From the NCBI GenBank assembly GCA_963070105.1, contig OY718803.1, forward strand, positions 11,691,347 through 11,755,346: 64,000 nt of DNA. The letters are read 5' to 3'. Shown piece by piece: positions 54,519 through 64,000 of this stretch (position 1 is the stretch's first letter; every line of letters begins with the position of its first letter). This stretch comes from Litomosoides sigmodontis. Taxonomy: Eukaryota; Nematoda; Chromadorea; Rhabditida; Onchocercidae. The translations under genes were made by a program, and so were the position numbers. The notes under the pieces are model-generated. The model was not told where the DNA came from, ran no database searches, and was given only the letters and a program-made list of their open reading frames with translations.

Positions 54519-54788
54519 TCGAGAGCTTCTTCTCATCACAACAACAACAACAGCGGCAGCAGCATTGCGTGTAATAACGGTGATGCTTGTTGGTGTCTAT
54601 ACTCTATCTGAGTTGTCGCCTGACCGTCGATAACAATGAGGATGGAGCGATAGCTTAATTAATAACTGCTCGATTAATTAATTAAGTAGACTTAATAAGC
54701 ATTTAAGCTAGTTATGCTACCAACAAAATAACGAAACACACACACACACACGTAAACATGTCTATACAAGAGAAAGGAGAAATTTTTT
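54519..54788 (+). other. Internal transcribed spacer 1 (ITS1)
   Basis: Lies between the 18S 3' end and the 5.8S start. Contains a CAA-rich run (CAACAACAACAACAGC) and a short CA run near 54737. Removed during rRNA processing. Confidence 0.9.
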
Positions 54789-54943
54789 AAACTCTTAGCG
54801 GTGGATCACTTGGCTCGTGGATCGATGAAGAACGCAGCTAGCTGTGATAATTAGTGCGAATTGCAGACGCATTGAGCACAAAAATTTCGAATGCACATTG
54901 CACCATTGGGTTCACTCCCAGTGGTACGTCTGGTTGAGGGTCA
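54789..54943 (+). rRNA. 5.8S rRNA: 5.8S ribosomal RNA
   Basis: Starts at AACTCTTAGCGGTGGATCAC and includes CGATGAAGAACGCAGC, GTGCGAATTGCAGACGC and TCGAATGCACATTGCACC, ending near GGTTGAGGGTC. Length about 155 bases, normal for an animal. Confidence 0.96.
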
Positions 54944-55505
54944 ATGAAGAAGAAAGTACCAATGAAAAGTGCCCAGCAACTCACTTCATCGTCCACTCAC
55001 TTTCGCCACACCATCAACGACAGTCCAATTCAATTCATCAATCGTTTTGCTACGGATAATCGTTCATTGCGAGTACATTAATTTGTCGAAGGGTTATTTG
55101 AAGTGAAGTGATTGAATGCTTGATTGATTGGATCAATGATGGTGGTGAGTGATGATTGTGGTGATGGAGGGAAGGGAGTGTGCGCTTTAATTTGGAGAAG
55201 AAAGCGTTAGGTGATAATTGCAAAACAAGATGAATGGTTGCAATTACCCCCTAATAAGTGAGTAAAAATAAGAGTAATAAAAGTTATGTGTTATGCAAGA
55301 TGCACGTACGTGGCATGAGTAGTAGTAGCAAACACGTAAATTTTTATTACAATTATTGTCATACATAGTTGCGAGAAATTCTTTTTACATATAAAATAAC
55401 TGGTGAGCAGCAAGCAGCAGCAGCACAGCTTAAGTGTGTAAAGAGAATTAGCAAGAAGTGAGTGACATCACGGCGGCGCTATGTATGCGTGACATCGTCA
55501 TTTGT
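54944..55505 (+). other. Internal transcribed spacer 2 (ITS2)
   Basis: The spacer between 5.8S and 28S, about 560 bases and AT-rich, with GTGATGG-type and AGCAGCAGCAGC runs. Useful for species identification; no gene in it. Confidence 0.88.
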
Positions 55506-57054
55506 GACCTCAACTCAGTCGTGGCTACCCGCTGAATTTAAGCATATAACTAAGCGGAGGAAAAGAAACTAACGAGGATTTCCCGAGTAACAGCGAGTGA
55601 AAAGGAAAGAGCCCAGCGCTGAATCCAGTAGATAACCATGTACACTATATGGAAATGTAGCGTATAGGTATGGTCGATCGTCACGTACTGCTACACCCAA
55701 AGTCCCCTTGAGCGGGGCTACAGTCCATAGAAGGTGCTAGACCTGTACGGGTGCAGTGGCGTTACGAAGGATTATACTTTGGAGTCGGGTTGCTTGAGAT
55801 TGCAGCCTAAAGAGGGTGGTAAACCTCATCTAAGGCTAAATACGACCACGAGACCGATAGCAAACAAGTACCGTGAGGGAAAGTTGCAAAGAACTTTGAA
55901 GAGAGAGTTCAAGAGGGCGTGAAACCGCTGGGATGGAAACGGATAGAGTTAACGAAACTTGCCGGTATTCAACCATTCAATTTAGCAACTCTTGCACGCG
56001 TTCATGCACGTTACGTACGTGCGTGCATGCTCGTTTGTAGGAGCTTGAAGTGCTAAATTTAGATTGGTGTATTTACCGGTGGTATGCATCGAGAGCTTCG
56101 TTTATAGCATATTTAAGAGTTATTTAGTGGACTAGTTATTGAAAATGTAATAGCTGGAATCCTAAATGACACCTGAAATATGTCTTAGATGAAGTGTGTG
56201 TTCTCTTGCGCTCGCTAATATGCGCCTATACTCTCTACTAGTTATGCATCTACATGTGGTCGCTTGCGCGACTTGATCAGTTGATACTGATTGGTGGAGT
56301 TGTATAGGGTGTATGTTGCGCGTGTAACGGCAACAACGTTACACGGTACATCTCGGTGTGAACGTTAATCACCTATCTGACCCGTCTTGAAACACGGACC
56401 AAGGAGTCTAGCGTATACGCAAGTTATTGGGTGGTAAACCTGTGAAATGTCAAAAAGCATAATGAAAGTAAAGATTATCGTTAGGTATAATTGATATGTG
56501 AGCTGCACGTGGTTTCATGTGTGGCGCAACATAGCCCCGTCCACACGTTGCTGCTAGCAGCAATAGGGCGGAGGTAGAGCGTATATGCTGGGACCCGAAA
56601 GATGGTGAACTATACCTGAGCAGGATGAAGCCAGAGGAAACTCTGGTGGAGGTCCGAAGCGATTCTGACGTGCAAATCGATCGTCTGACTTTGGTATAGG
56701 GGCGAAAGACTAATCGAACCATCTAGTAGCTGGTTCCCTCTGAAGTTTCCCTCAGGATAGCTGGAGTACGCGCGCACGCGCAGTTATATTCGGTAAAGCG
56801 AATGATTAGAGGAATTGTGGGACGAAACGTCTTCAACCTATTCTCAAACTTTCAATGGGTATGACGTCTTGCTTGCTTGAACGTGAAGCACAGACATTGA
56901 ATGTGTACTCTAAGTGGGCCATTTTTGGTAAGCAGAACTGGCGCTGTGGGATGAACCAAACGTTGAGTTAAAGTGCCAAACTTTCCGCTCATTAGACCCC
57001 ATGAAAGGCGTTGGTTGATATAGACAGCAGGACGGTGGCCATGGAAGTTGGAAA

Positions 57055-57088
<34 letters not shown>

Positions 57089-58180
57089 TCAACTAGCCCT
57101 GAAAATGGATGGCGCTTGAGCGGAAGACTTATACTCAACCGTTGCGTGGGCTTGTGTTTGCGCGCGAGAGAGAGCGAACCTGGCCGCAACGAGTAAGAGG
57201 GTCGCAGTGGTTAGCGTTGAAGACTTTGGGCGTAGGCCCGGTTGGAGCTTCCATTGGTGCAGATCTTGGTGGTAGTAGCAAATATTCAAGTGAGATCCTT
57301 GAAGACTGAAGTGGAGAAGGGTTCCACGTGAACAGCAGTTGAATGTGGGTCAGTCGATCCTAAGATATTGGCTAGTGCCGTTGAATAAAAGACATAGGAG
57401 TGATGGAGATTGCACTAATCGTCCAGAATGCTGATGTGTGTTTGATCGAAAGGGAAACGGGTTAATATTCCCGTACCTGGACACGGAGATGAATTCTCAT
57501 TGTGAGAATTTAGCGCGGTAACGCAAATGAACTCGGAAACATTGAGGAAAGCCCGAGCCAGAGTTCTCTTTTCTGGTTAAGGAACGGACTCCCTGGAATC
57601 GGTTCAGCCGGAGATAGGGACGTTGTGTGCATTTGTTTTCCGTAAAGCGCCACGGTTCCTGTGGTGTCTCGTACGCTTTGCTCGATCCATGAAAATCCGA
57701 GGGAAGCTATTTGAATTTCGTGCCAGATCGTACCCATATCCGCAGCAGGTCTCCAAGGTGAACAGCCTCTAGTCGATAGAATAATGTAGGTAAGGGAAGT
57801 CGGCAAATTAGATCCGTAACTTCGGGATAAGGATTGGCTCTAAGGACTGGGCCGGTCGGGCTGTAGCGTGAAGTAAGCGTGATTGGTTCCATGCAGTGTG
57901 GCATTAGTTTCTTACGAGGAATTGATGGAGCTCGGCTAGTGTTCCAATTATCTTGTGAATCGTTACAGCTGCGTGTGTCGCACGCGTACACGCCGCTGCC
58001 CCTGTGTGGTGGTGGTGGTGGCGCGGATTCGGCCGGCGCTAAACAGTCAGCTTAGAACTGGCACGGACTCGGGGAATCCGACTGTCTAATTAAAACAGAG
58101 GAGACAGATGGCCCTTGCGGGCGCTGACTGTCTCTGATTTCTGCCCAGTGCTCTGAATGTAAAAGTGAAGAAATTCAACG

Positions 58181-58247
<67 letters not shown>

Positions 58248-58248
58248 C

Positions 58249-58280
<32 letters not shown>

Positions 58281-58281
58281 A

Positions 58282-58331
<50 letters not shown>

Positions 58332-58338
58332 CGGACAC

Positions 58339-58378
<40 letters not shown>

Positions 58379-58771
58379 ACTCTGTGAAGAGTCATGAGAG
58401 GTGTAGCATAAGTGGGAGGTCGCGCTCGGCGCGGCCACCAATGAAATACCACTACTTTCATCGATTCTTTACTTATTCGGTTGAGCGAGAGTTGAGGCGT
58501 CGTCGACGCTTCGAGATTTTTGATTTAAGTCGGGTTGTCGCCAGCCGGCGGCGATCTGACGACTCGCACCGAAGACAGTGTCAGGCGGGGAGTTTGACTG
58601 GGGCGGTACATCTGTCAAACTGTAACGCAGGTGTCCTAAGGCTAGCTCAGAGAGGACGGAAACCTCTCGTAGAGTAAAAGGGCAAAAGCTCGCTTGATCT
58701 TGATTTCCAGTACGAATACAGACCGCGAAAGCGTGGCCTATCGATCCTTTTGCCATTCAATAGAAGGTTTC

Positions 58772-58819
<48 letters not shown>

Positions 58820-58842
58820 AGCCAAGCGTCCATAGCGACGTT

Positions 58843-58880
<38 letters not shown>

Positions 58881-58922
58881 CGAAGCAGAATTCGCCAAGC
58901 GTTGGATTGTTCACCCACCAAT

Positions 58923-58977
<55 letters not shown>

Positions 58978-59391
58978 TGAGATGTTGTTGCGATAGTAAT
59001 CCTGCTCAGTACGAGAGGAACCGCAGGTTCAGACATTTGGTTCATGTGCTTGGCCGATCGGCCAATGGTGCGAAGCTACCATCTGAGGGATTATGACTGA
59101 ACGCCTCTAAGTCAGAATCCCACCTAGACAAAGCAACGATAAATTTGCTCCCCGGTGTCGGGAGGCACTATTATGTTAGCGAGCAAGCTAACAGCTAATG
59201 CCCCATTAAATGGCATCTTCCACTTAATCGAATGGTTCAGTGGTTGCCAAAACCGGATCACTCTCTGGTGCAATGTCGGGGCGCAAGATCACTTGCAGAC
59301 GACTTGATTACTGGTCAAGGTGTTGTAAGCAGTAAAGCAGCCTCCATACTGCGATCTGTTGAGACTTATCCTTTGATTGGACGATTTGTTT
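55506..59391 (+). rRNA. 28S rRNA: 28S (large subunit) ribosomal RNA
   Basis: Begins at GACCTCAACTCAGTCG followed by CCCGCTGAATTTAAGCATAT. Other conserved segments: ACCGTGAGGGAAAGTTGC near 55870, TAACTATGACTCTCTTAAGG near 58203, GTAACGCAGGTGTCCTAAGG near 58622, and the sarcin-ricin loop CTCAGTACGAGAGGAACCGC near 59006. About 3.9 kb. The 3' end is placed near GGACGATTTG, before the spacer repeats begin, and is approximate. Confidence 0.95.
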
Positions 59392-59399
59392 TTATTACT

Positions 59400-59879
59400 A
59401 CCATTTATATACTAGAAAATAAACATATGCGCGCGCAACAACACTACGCGTCCTTACTTATATGCTAGAAAATAGGTGCGTGCGTTGCTGCTACTACCAC
59501 TACTACTACTACTGCATTTCAATCTGCATGAAACACACACACACCGCTAGCATTTTATGTACAGAGAATTTTTTTTTTCATATGCATGCATCCATTTACT
59601 TCTCCCCCACATTTTTTTTCTCACACCTTTTTTCTTTTCTCGCTCACTTCCCTTTCTCTCTCTTTTTCTCTCCATTTAACCATGTACATTATTTTCCACT
59701 CTCAATAATAACAATAATAATAAAATGTCATTATCATTATTCATTACTAATTCTCATCATCATCATCATCATCGCCATCAGTGATGCAACCATCCCCGAA
59801 ATGCGCCTAATCGTTTTATTTTCTTTTGTTTTGTTTTCAATTCTGAAATTAAAGTGAAATAATTGGAATGCATTTAACA
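59400..59879. repeat. rDNA spacer module X2 (downstream)
   Basis: Nearly identical to 60727-61191 and related to 51140-51790. Markers: ATATGCTAGAAAATA, CCGCTAGCATTTTATGTACAG, CATATGCATGCATCCATTTAC, and GATGCAACCATCCCC. Starts right after the 28S 3' end, so it also includes the 3' ETS or terminator region. Confidence 0.88.
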
Positions 59880-59939
59880 GAAAAAAGAACAATAACAATA
59901 ATTTTTGAAATTTCAAACACAGTTAGTAAATTAATGCAA

Positions 59940-60347
59940 AAGCAAAAGAGGGGGAGAGAAAGAAGATAAAGCTATCATAAAAATGTATAAAGTAGAAAAA
60001 AGTAACATCTCCGCGTTAATATCCTATTAGGTCGGGCATAACCTTAACAGCAAGAACACCCTCATAGGAGAGATGCCAAAGCTTGAGCATTTTACAATCA
60101 ATTCGGATTAACTGAAAATTTCAATAAAATACGAGAAGAGTGTGCGGAAAGTGTGCGAGCCGAACTTCTTGAGAGGAGGCGACCTGTGGTTGGTGGAAAT
60201 AGCGCTTTGCTACTGGTCACTTTCACTGTCCTCTCCTGACTCGTCATATAACAGGTTGATAAGAACATTCATTATTCCAATTGCTCTGCCTTGCCACCTT
60301 GTCCATTTATTTTCAAAAGCAGTGGTAGAAAAACTGTGGTAGACTAA
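59940..60347. repeat. rDNA spacer module Y2 (downstream)
   Basis: Matches the Y1 block upstream of 18S at about 50695-51136, with shared AACATCTCCGCGTTA and TAGGTCGGGCA words, and in its second half the next module at 60360-60640. Confidence 0.85.
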
Positions 60348-60359
60348 ATGGAACCACTA

Positions 60360-60640
60360 AAGCCGAACTTGAGAGGAGGCAGCCAGAGCTGTTTTTGTTG
60401 GCTGAGGTGTACGTCCTAGCTGGCGGAAATGGCGTTTCGCTGCTGGTCACTTTCACTGTCCCTTCCTGATTCGTCATATAACAGGTTGATAAGAGCATTA
60501 TTCCAATTGCTCCTTAATGAGAGTAGTGAGATGGCTGAGAAGTGTGAGGAGAAGCGCCTTGCCTTGCCACCATGTCCATTTATTTTCAAAAGCAGTGGTA
60601 GAAAAACTGTGGTAGATTCTTGGAACCACTAGAAGCGCTG
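60360..60640. repeat. rDNA spacer module Y3, partial copy
   Basis: Repeats the second half of Y2, from GCCGAACTTGAGAGGAGGC through CACTTTCACTGTCC to GCAGTGGTAGAAAAACTGTGG. It is in direct orientation and truncated at its left end, with a short insertion near 60385. Confidence 0.85.
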
Positions 60641-60726
60641 GTGGGTGTACTCTCATTATTAATGCAAATTAATTAATCAATTAATTCTGGGTAGCTTTCG
60701 CTATGCTTTCTTTCAATGGATATTGG

Positions 60727-61191
60727 CATTGCTGGTTTTCTCTCTTACCTATATGCTAGAAAATAAGTGCGCGCGTTGCTGCTACTACCACTACTACTAC
60801 TACTACTATTCATGCATTTATCTGCATGAAACACACACACACACACACATACACACACACACACACCGCTAGCATTTTATGTACAGAGAATTTTTTTTTC
60901 ATATGCATGCATCCATTTACTTCCCCCCCACATTCTTTTTTTTTTTCTCACACTTTTCATTTCTCACTCACTTTCTCTCTCTTTTTCTCTCCATTTAACC
61001 ATGTACATTATTTTCCACTCTCAATAATAGCAATAATAATAAAATGTCATTATCATTATTCATTACTAATTCTCATCATCATCATCATCATCGCCATCAA
61101 TGATGCAACCATCCCCAAAATGCGCCTAATCGTTTTGTTTTGTTTTCAATTCTGAAATTAAAGTGAAATAATTGGAATGCATTTAATAGAA
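60727..61191. repeat. rDNA spacer module X3 (distal copy)
   Basis: A close copy of X2, ending in the same AAATTAAAGTGAAATAATTGG segment. No second 18S follows; the array gives way to subtelomeric DNA, so this is the telomere-side edge of the rDNA in this assembly. Confidence 0.88.
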
Positions 61192-61740
61192 GAAAAAGCA
61201 ATGACAATAATTTTTGAAATTTCCAACACAATTAGTATTTGGCGTTAAATTCACTCTCAAATTAGTATTTGGCGTCAAATTCACTTCTGTGCTTTCTTTC
61301 AATGGATATTGGCATTGCTGGTTTTCTCTCTCTTTGGAGAGCCGACGTGCACCCAACAACTGTTGTCAACATCCCCGTCCTATAACCTTTATTCATATTC
61401 TAGCAAGTTTCGAATTCTACATGATCAAGTTGCGCTTTCCTGGTTTACATGATGCACAGTGGTTGTAGCTGAAGCAAAATTGCTTGAATTGTTTAAAAGA
61501 TGTATTGGGTAGTAGTGAACCATGAACTGTGCCAAAATCGTCATACTGTAGTTGTGATTGAAGTAAGCTCAAGCTACTTCACCACATCGTCATACTGTAG
61601 TTGAGATTGAAGTAAGCTCAAGCTACTTCACCACATTGTGAAAATGATTTTCGCTACAGACATCGGTTGAGTCACAAGATTGCTGTGCTCATTGTCACCC
61701 AAAAGTCACCTGCATTCATCGCTTTCAAAATATCATTGCA
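61192..61740. repeat. Subtelomeric DNA with two short direct duplications
   Basis: Two copies of a 49-bp unit abut at 61538-61586 and 61587-61635 and differ by one base. A shorter pair, AATTAGTATTTGGCGT(T/C)AAATTCACT, lies at about 61229-61286. No other gene is recognised before the Patched-like remnant. Confidence 0.85.
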
Positions 61741-62325
61741 GACGAGCATCGGTTTATGCATCAATTTCGCCACTCACGTCGGCTACCGAATCTGTCGGAT
61801 GCGGATGAACGTATTCAAGATGCCCTCGGAGAGCTTGGTTGGCCTGCCGAGAATTCCCAAACCAACCTGGTGACAACCTCCCGACTACCCTGCCGACAAT
61901 ACCGCAGCTTTGGCCTCACAGTTAACTACAATTAATTTACAAGTTATATATCTATTTAACCGTTGTTGCAAGTTATATATCTATTTAACCGTTGTTGCAA
62001 GTTATATATCTATTTAACCGTTGTTGCAAGTTAGATATCTATTTAACCGTTGTTGCAAGCCATAATTTAGCTTATTTCGCAATGTCTAAGACGATTCTAT
62101 TCTATGTCAGCATTGGTTAATTCCTACATGGCCAGTGGTACGAGGTGGTACTTCAGCATTTCTAGCTATTGTTGTGATGATGCTGGTACCATCGAATGCG
62201 GTGCGCATGTTCGCGCCCTTACATCCATCCTGGCTGTTCTTACGGGTCTTTTTCATGGAGCTGTTTTACTGCCTGTCATTGTCAGGACATTTGCTTCCTA
62301 TCCTACTTGCGAAAAGAACCTCCAA
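61741..62325 (+). pseudogene. Remnant of a Patched-related (PTR/RND family) membrane protein gene
   Basis: Three adjoining pieces resemble consecutive parts of the C-terminal half of Patched-related proteins: TSIGLCINFATHVGY (like the S.G...DF..H..Y segment), SDADERIQDALGELGWP in another frame (like ERV..AL..LGWP), and, after an intron-like gap of about 275 bases, VVRGGTSAFLAIVVMMLV followed in yet another frame by SILAVLTGLFHGAVLLPVIV (like GL.HGLV.LPV). The frame changes at least twice, and the expected donor after GWP reads CC rather than GT, so it is broken. Such proteins are sterol-sensing-domain RND membrane proteins, expanded in nematodes. The broken reading is described as found and not restored. 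A chance resemblance is unlikely, since the motifs are in family order. Confidence 0.7.
61941..62056. repeat. Four-copy 29-bp tandem repeat
   Basis: Four units beginning AAGTTATATATC and ending CGTTGTTGC; three are identical and the fourth has one T-to-G change. It sits inside the intron-like gap of the Patched-related remnant. Confidence 0.95.
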
Positions 62326-62423
62326 GTAAAGGGATAATTCAAGCAATCCCGGACGAACAAATTAACAAATGTGAAAAAGGACTTCCTGCTCATCGCTGAG
62401 CGGTCCAAGGTGAATGGCCTGCG

Positions 62424-62543
62424 TCACTTCCAAAAGCTTCATGCATCACAGATGCCCCTTTAAAAATGAAAAACACTCATTAATCACTTCCAAACGCTTC
62501 ATGGATCACAGATACCCCTTTAAAAATGAAAAGCACTCATTAT
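62424..62543. repeat. Two-copy 60-bp direct repeat
   Basis: Two adjacent copies of a 60-base unit that begins CACTTCCAAA and contains CCCCTTTAAAAATGAAAA, differing at a handful of sites. Confidence 0.92.
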
Positions 62544-63734
62544 TTTCACTCGTTCCCAGTCACAGCAATAAATTTTTCATTAAAGAGAAACAATTGAATT
62601 CTGTTGAAACAGTTGAATTCTGATATCGATCATGGCATGGCAGATTCACTGGAAATATTTGTGCAGTGTTTGGACATTCCAAGCCCACCACGTGTTGTTC
62701 GTACACCCACCGCGTTTCACACGCCTCAGCTGGAGCAGGAAGGGGAAATTCGAACCCAACCCCTGCATTACTCCAAAGGCTTCTCTTTTTACCTCTATTC
62801 CACAAATTAAGGAAAGGAAAGGTCTCCATTGGAACCCACTGCTGCACCTGCACAATGGTTCACATCACGTAGAACCAATCCTCATGTGCAATTCGCACTA
62901 TGTGAACCCAGGCATTTCCCAAGCATTTCATTCAATCTCTAATTTACAATGAAAACATTGCAATTAGAAAAAAAAGTTAAAGCAGCTGATGGAGGCATGT
63001 CGCGATGGACCGCAATCTTTGCCATCAATGATAAAGAATGGAGTAAGTGCCATTAAATCACACATCATTTGCATACAGCACGCCAAAGGGTTCTCGAATT
63101 GCTATTGCCTAAAAAATGTTAAATGCTTTTCTGAAAACCAACACCAACGACACTGTGTTGCTGACCATTGGAACTAAACATGAAAAAGCTTCACCTTATT
63201 ACATTCCTGACGTGATAGTATGTTCAACACAGAAAGCAATGCAAGTCAGAGGCCAGCACACAACTACTACCCACAGCAGATAGATGCTGTCCATCACAAT
63301 CCATCCACCTAATACAACGCTATTCATTCGACCTCTTCACCCATTACGGAGAGTACCTGTACTTGTGTACAAATGATGAGGGAAGCAACTACAGAAGAGG
63401 GAAGGTATAAATAAGTTTGCTACGTTTAAGAAAACGATGAACAGAGGAGAGGAAGATGATGGTACTGTACAACAATTCACACCACAGGCATCGACCTGAG
63501 GTAAAACAATTACAGCAAACGCCAGACGTCCTAAACGGGCAGCTAAAGCCATTGGTCACATCACTGCCATTTATCACATTCACATTGGCGCATTCCAAAA
63601 TACTGTACACGTACACGTTCCTTACCAATCTCTTCCAACTGCTGCTGATATACGCATACCTCAAGATGACACCACAGCCACGAGAAAAATGAAACGTTCA
63701 ATAAGATAGAGTCAACAAATCTCCTGTACCCATC
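62544..63734. other. Subtelomeric unique-looking DNA
   Basis: Short open frames occur on both strands and in overlapping positions, without splice context or recognisable family. I see no gene here. Confidence 0.5.
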
Positions 63735-63867
63735 AATTTTTAGGCCCGTCGATTTTCAGACCTACCAATCTTCAGGCTCACCAATTCTTAAAGACATCGA
63801 TTTTTAAACCCATCGCTTCTTAGGCCTATCGATCCTTAAACCCATCAATTCAGATCTCCATCGATTC
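63735..63867. repeat. Degenerate ~18-20-bp repeat next to the telomere
   Basis: Six or seven loose copies of a unit like CCCATCGATTCTTAGGC (variants ATCGATTTTTAAAC, ATCGATCCTTAAAC, CCAATCTTCAGGCTC). The last copy passes straight into the pure TTAGGC array, since its end CTTAGGC is itself a telomere unit. Confidence 0.8.
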
Positions 63868-64000
63868 TTAGGCTTAGGCTTAGGCTTAGGCTTAGGCTTA
63901 GGCTTAGGCTTAGGCTTAGGCTTAGGCTTAGGCTTAGGCTTAGGCTTAGGCTTAGGCTTAGGCTTAGGCTTAGGCTTAGGCTTAGGCTTAGGCTTAGGCT
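63868..64000 (+). repeat. Telomere: (TTAGGC)n
   Basis: Twenty-two perfect copies of TTAGGC plus a part copy run to the window edge. This is the telomere hexamer of nematodes (Ascaris, Caenorhabditis and others). The G-rich strand runs 5'->3' toward the end, as expected for a right-hand chromosome end. Confidence 0.97.

Noticed and set aside
52631..59468. Many 60-100 codon open frames over the rDNA
   Set aside because: They lie within rRNA genes and spacers whose identity is certain; they are incidental.
61941..62056. CRISPR-like array from the 29-bp repeats
   Set aside because: The copies are directly adjacent with no spacers, and the genome is eukaryotic. It is a simple tandem repeat.
62104..62337. 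A functional small membrane protein of 77 residues
   Set aside because: Its best resemblance is to the end of Patched-related proteins, and the preceding part of that family continues in a different frame, so it is part of a broken gene.

Overview
The window is the end of a nematode chromosome. Its last ~130 bases are a pure TTAGGC array, the nematode telomere repeat. One complete 18S-5.8S-28S ribosomal RNA unit lies about 4.5 kb inside it. The protein genes have nematode-style structure: many small exons, introns with AG acceptors, and three genes with a strong acceptor-like TTTCAG or TTTACAG 17-30 bases before the ATG that fits spliced-leader trans-splicing. The look of the rRNA suggests a clade III (spirurid/filarial-like) worm, but that is an impression, not a result.

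Layout. 1-12 kb: the 3' three quarters or so of an ATRX/XNP-1 SNF2-family chromatin remodeller on +, cut by the left edge; 27 exons could be chained with consistent phases. 13.5-18.5 kb: a complete, divergent SLC6 sodium-coupled transporter on -, 14 exons, 643 aa, converging on the ATRX gene. 18.5-30.1 kb: a stretch without recognisable genes, full of microsatellites, including a 432-bp perfect (CA)n and a 72-bp (TA)n. 30.2-35.5 kb: a complete mitochondrial ribosomal protein mS39 (PTCD3) gene on -, 14 exons, 750 aa. 37.3-37.9 kb: a small two-exon gene on + resembling NOPCHAP1 (C12orf45), divergent from mS39. 37.9-47.4 kb: a second microsatellite-rich stretch without recognisable genes; it may hold the 5' exon(s) and regulatory DNA of the next gene. 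47.5-50.3 kb: a neuropeptide GPCR of the DMSR/myosuppressin-receptor type on +. 50.6-61.2 kb: the rDNA, with related spacer modules on both sides. 61.2-63.9 kb: subtelomeric DNA with tandem repeats and a broken Patched-related gene remnant. 63.9-64 kb: telomere.

The genes do not form a pathway; they are independent loci. Points of interest are an inverted copy of one SLC6 exon inside an intron of the same gene, loss of the usual Trp-Arg pair in transmembrane segment 1 of that transporter, three likely GC-AG introns (one of them in frame and stop-free), a 17-bp perfect inverted repeat at 36.3 kb, and the closeness of rDNA to the telomere. I saw no clear evidence of a wholly new biological system. 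Exon boundaries were read by eye from splice signals, reading frame and family resemblance, with no alignment or transcript data.
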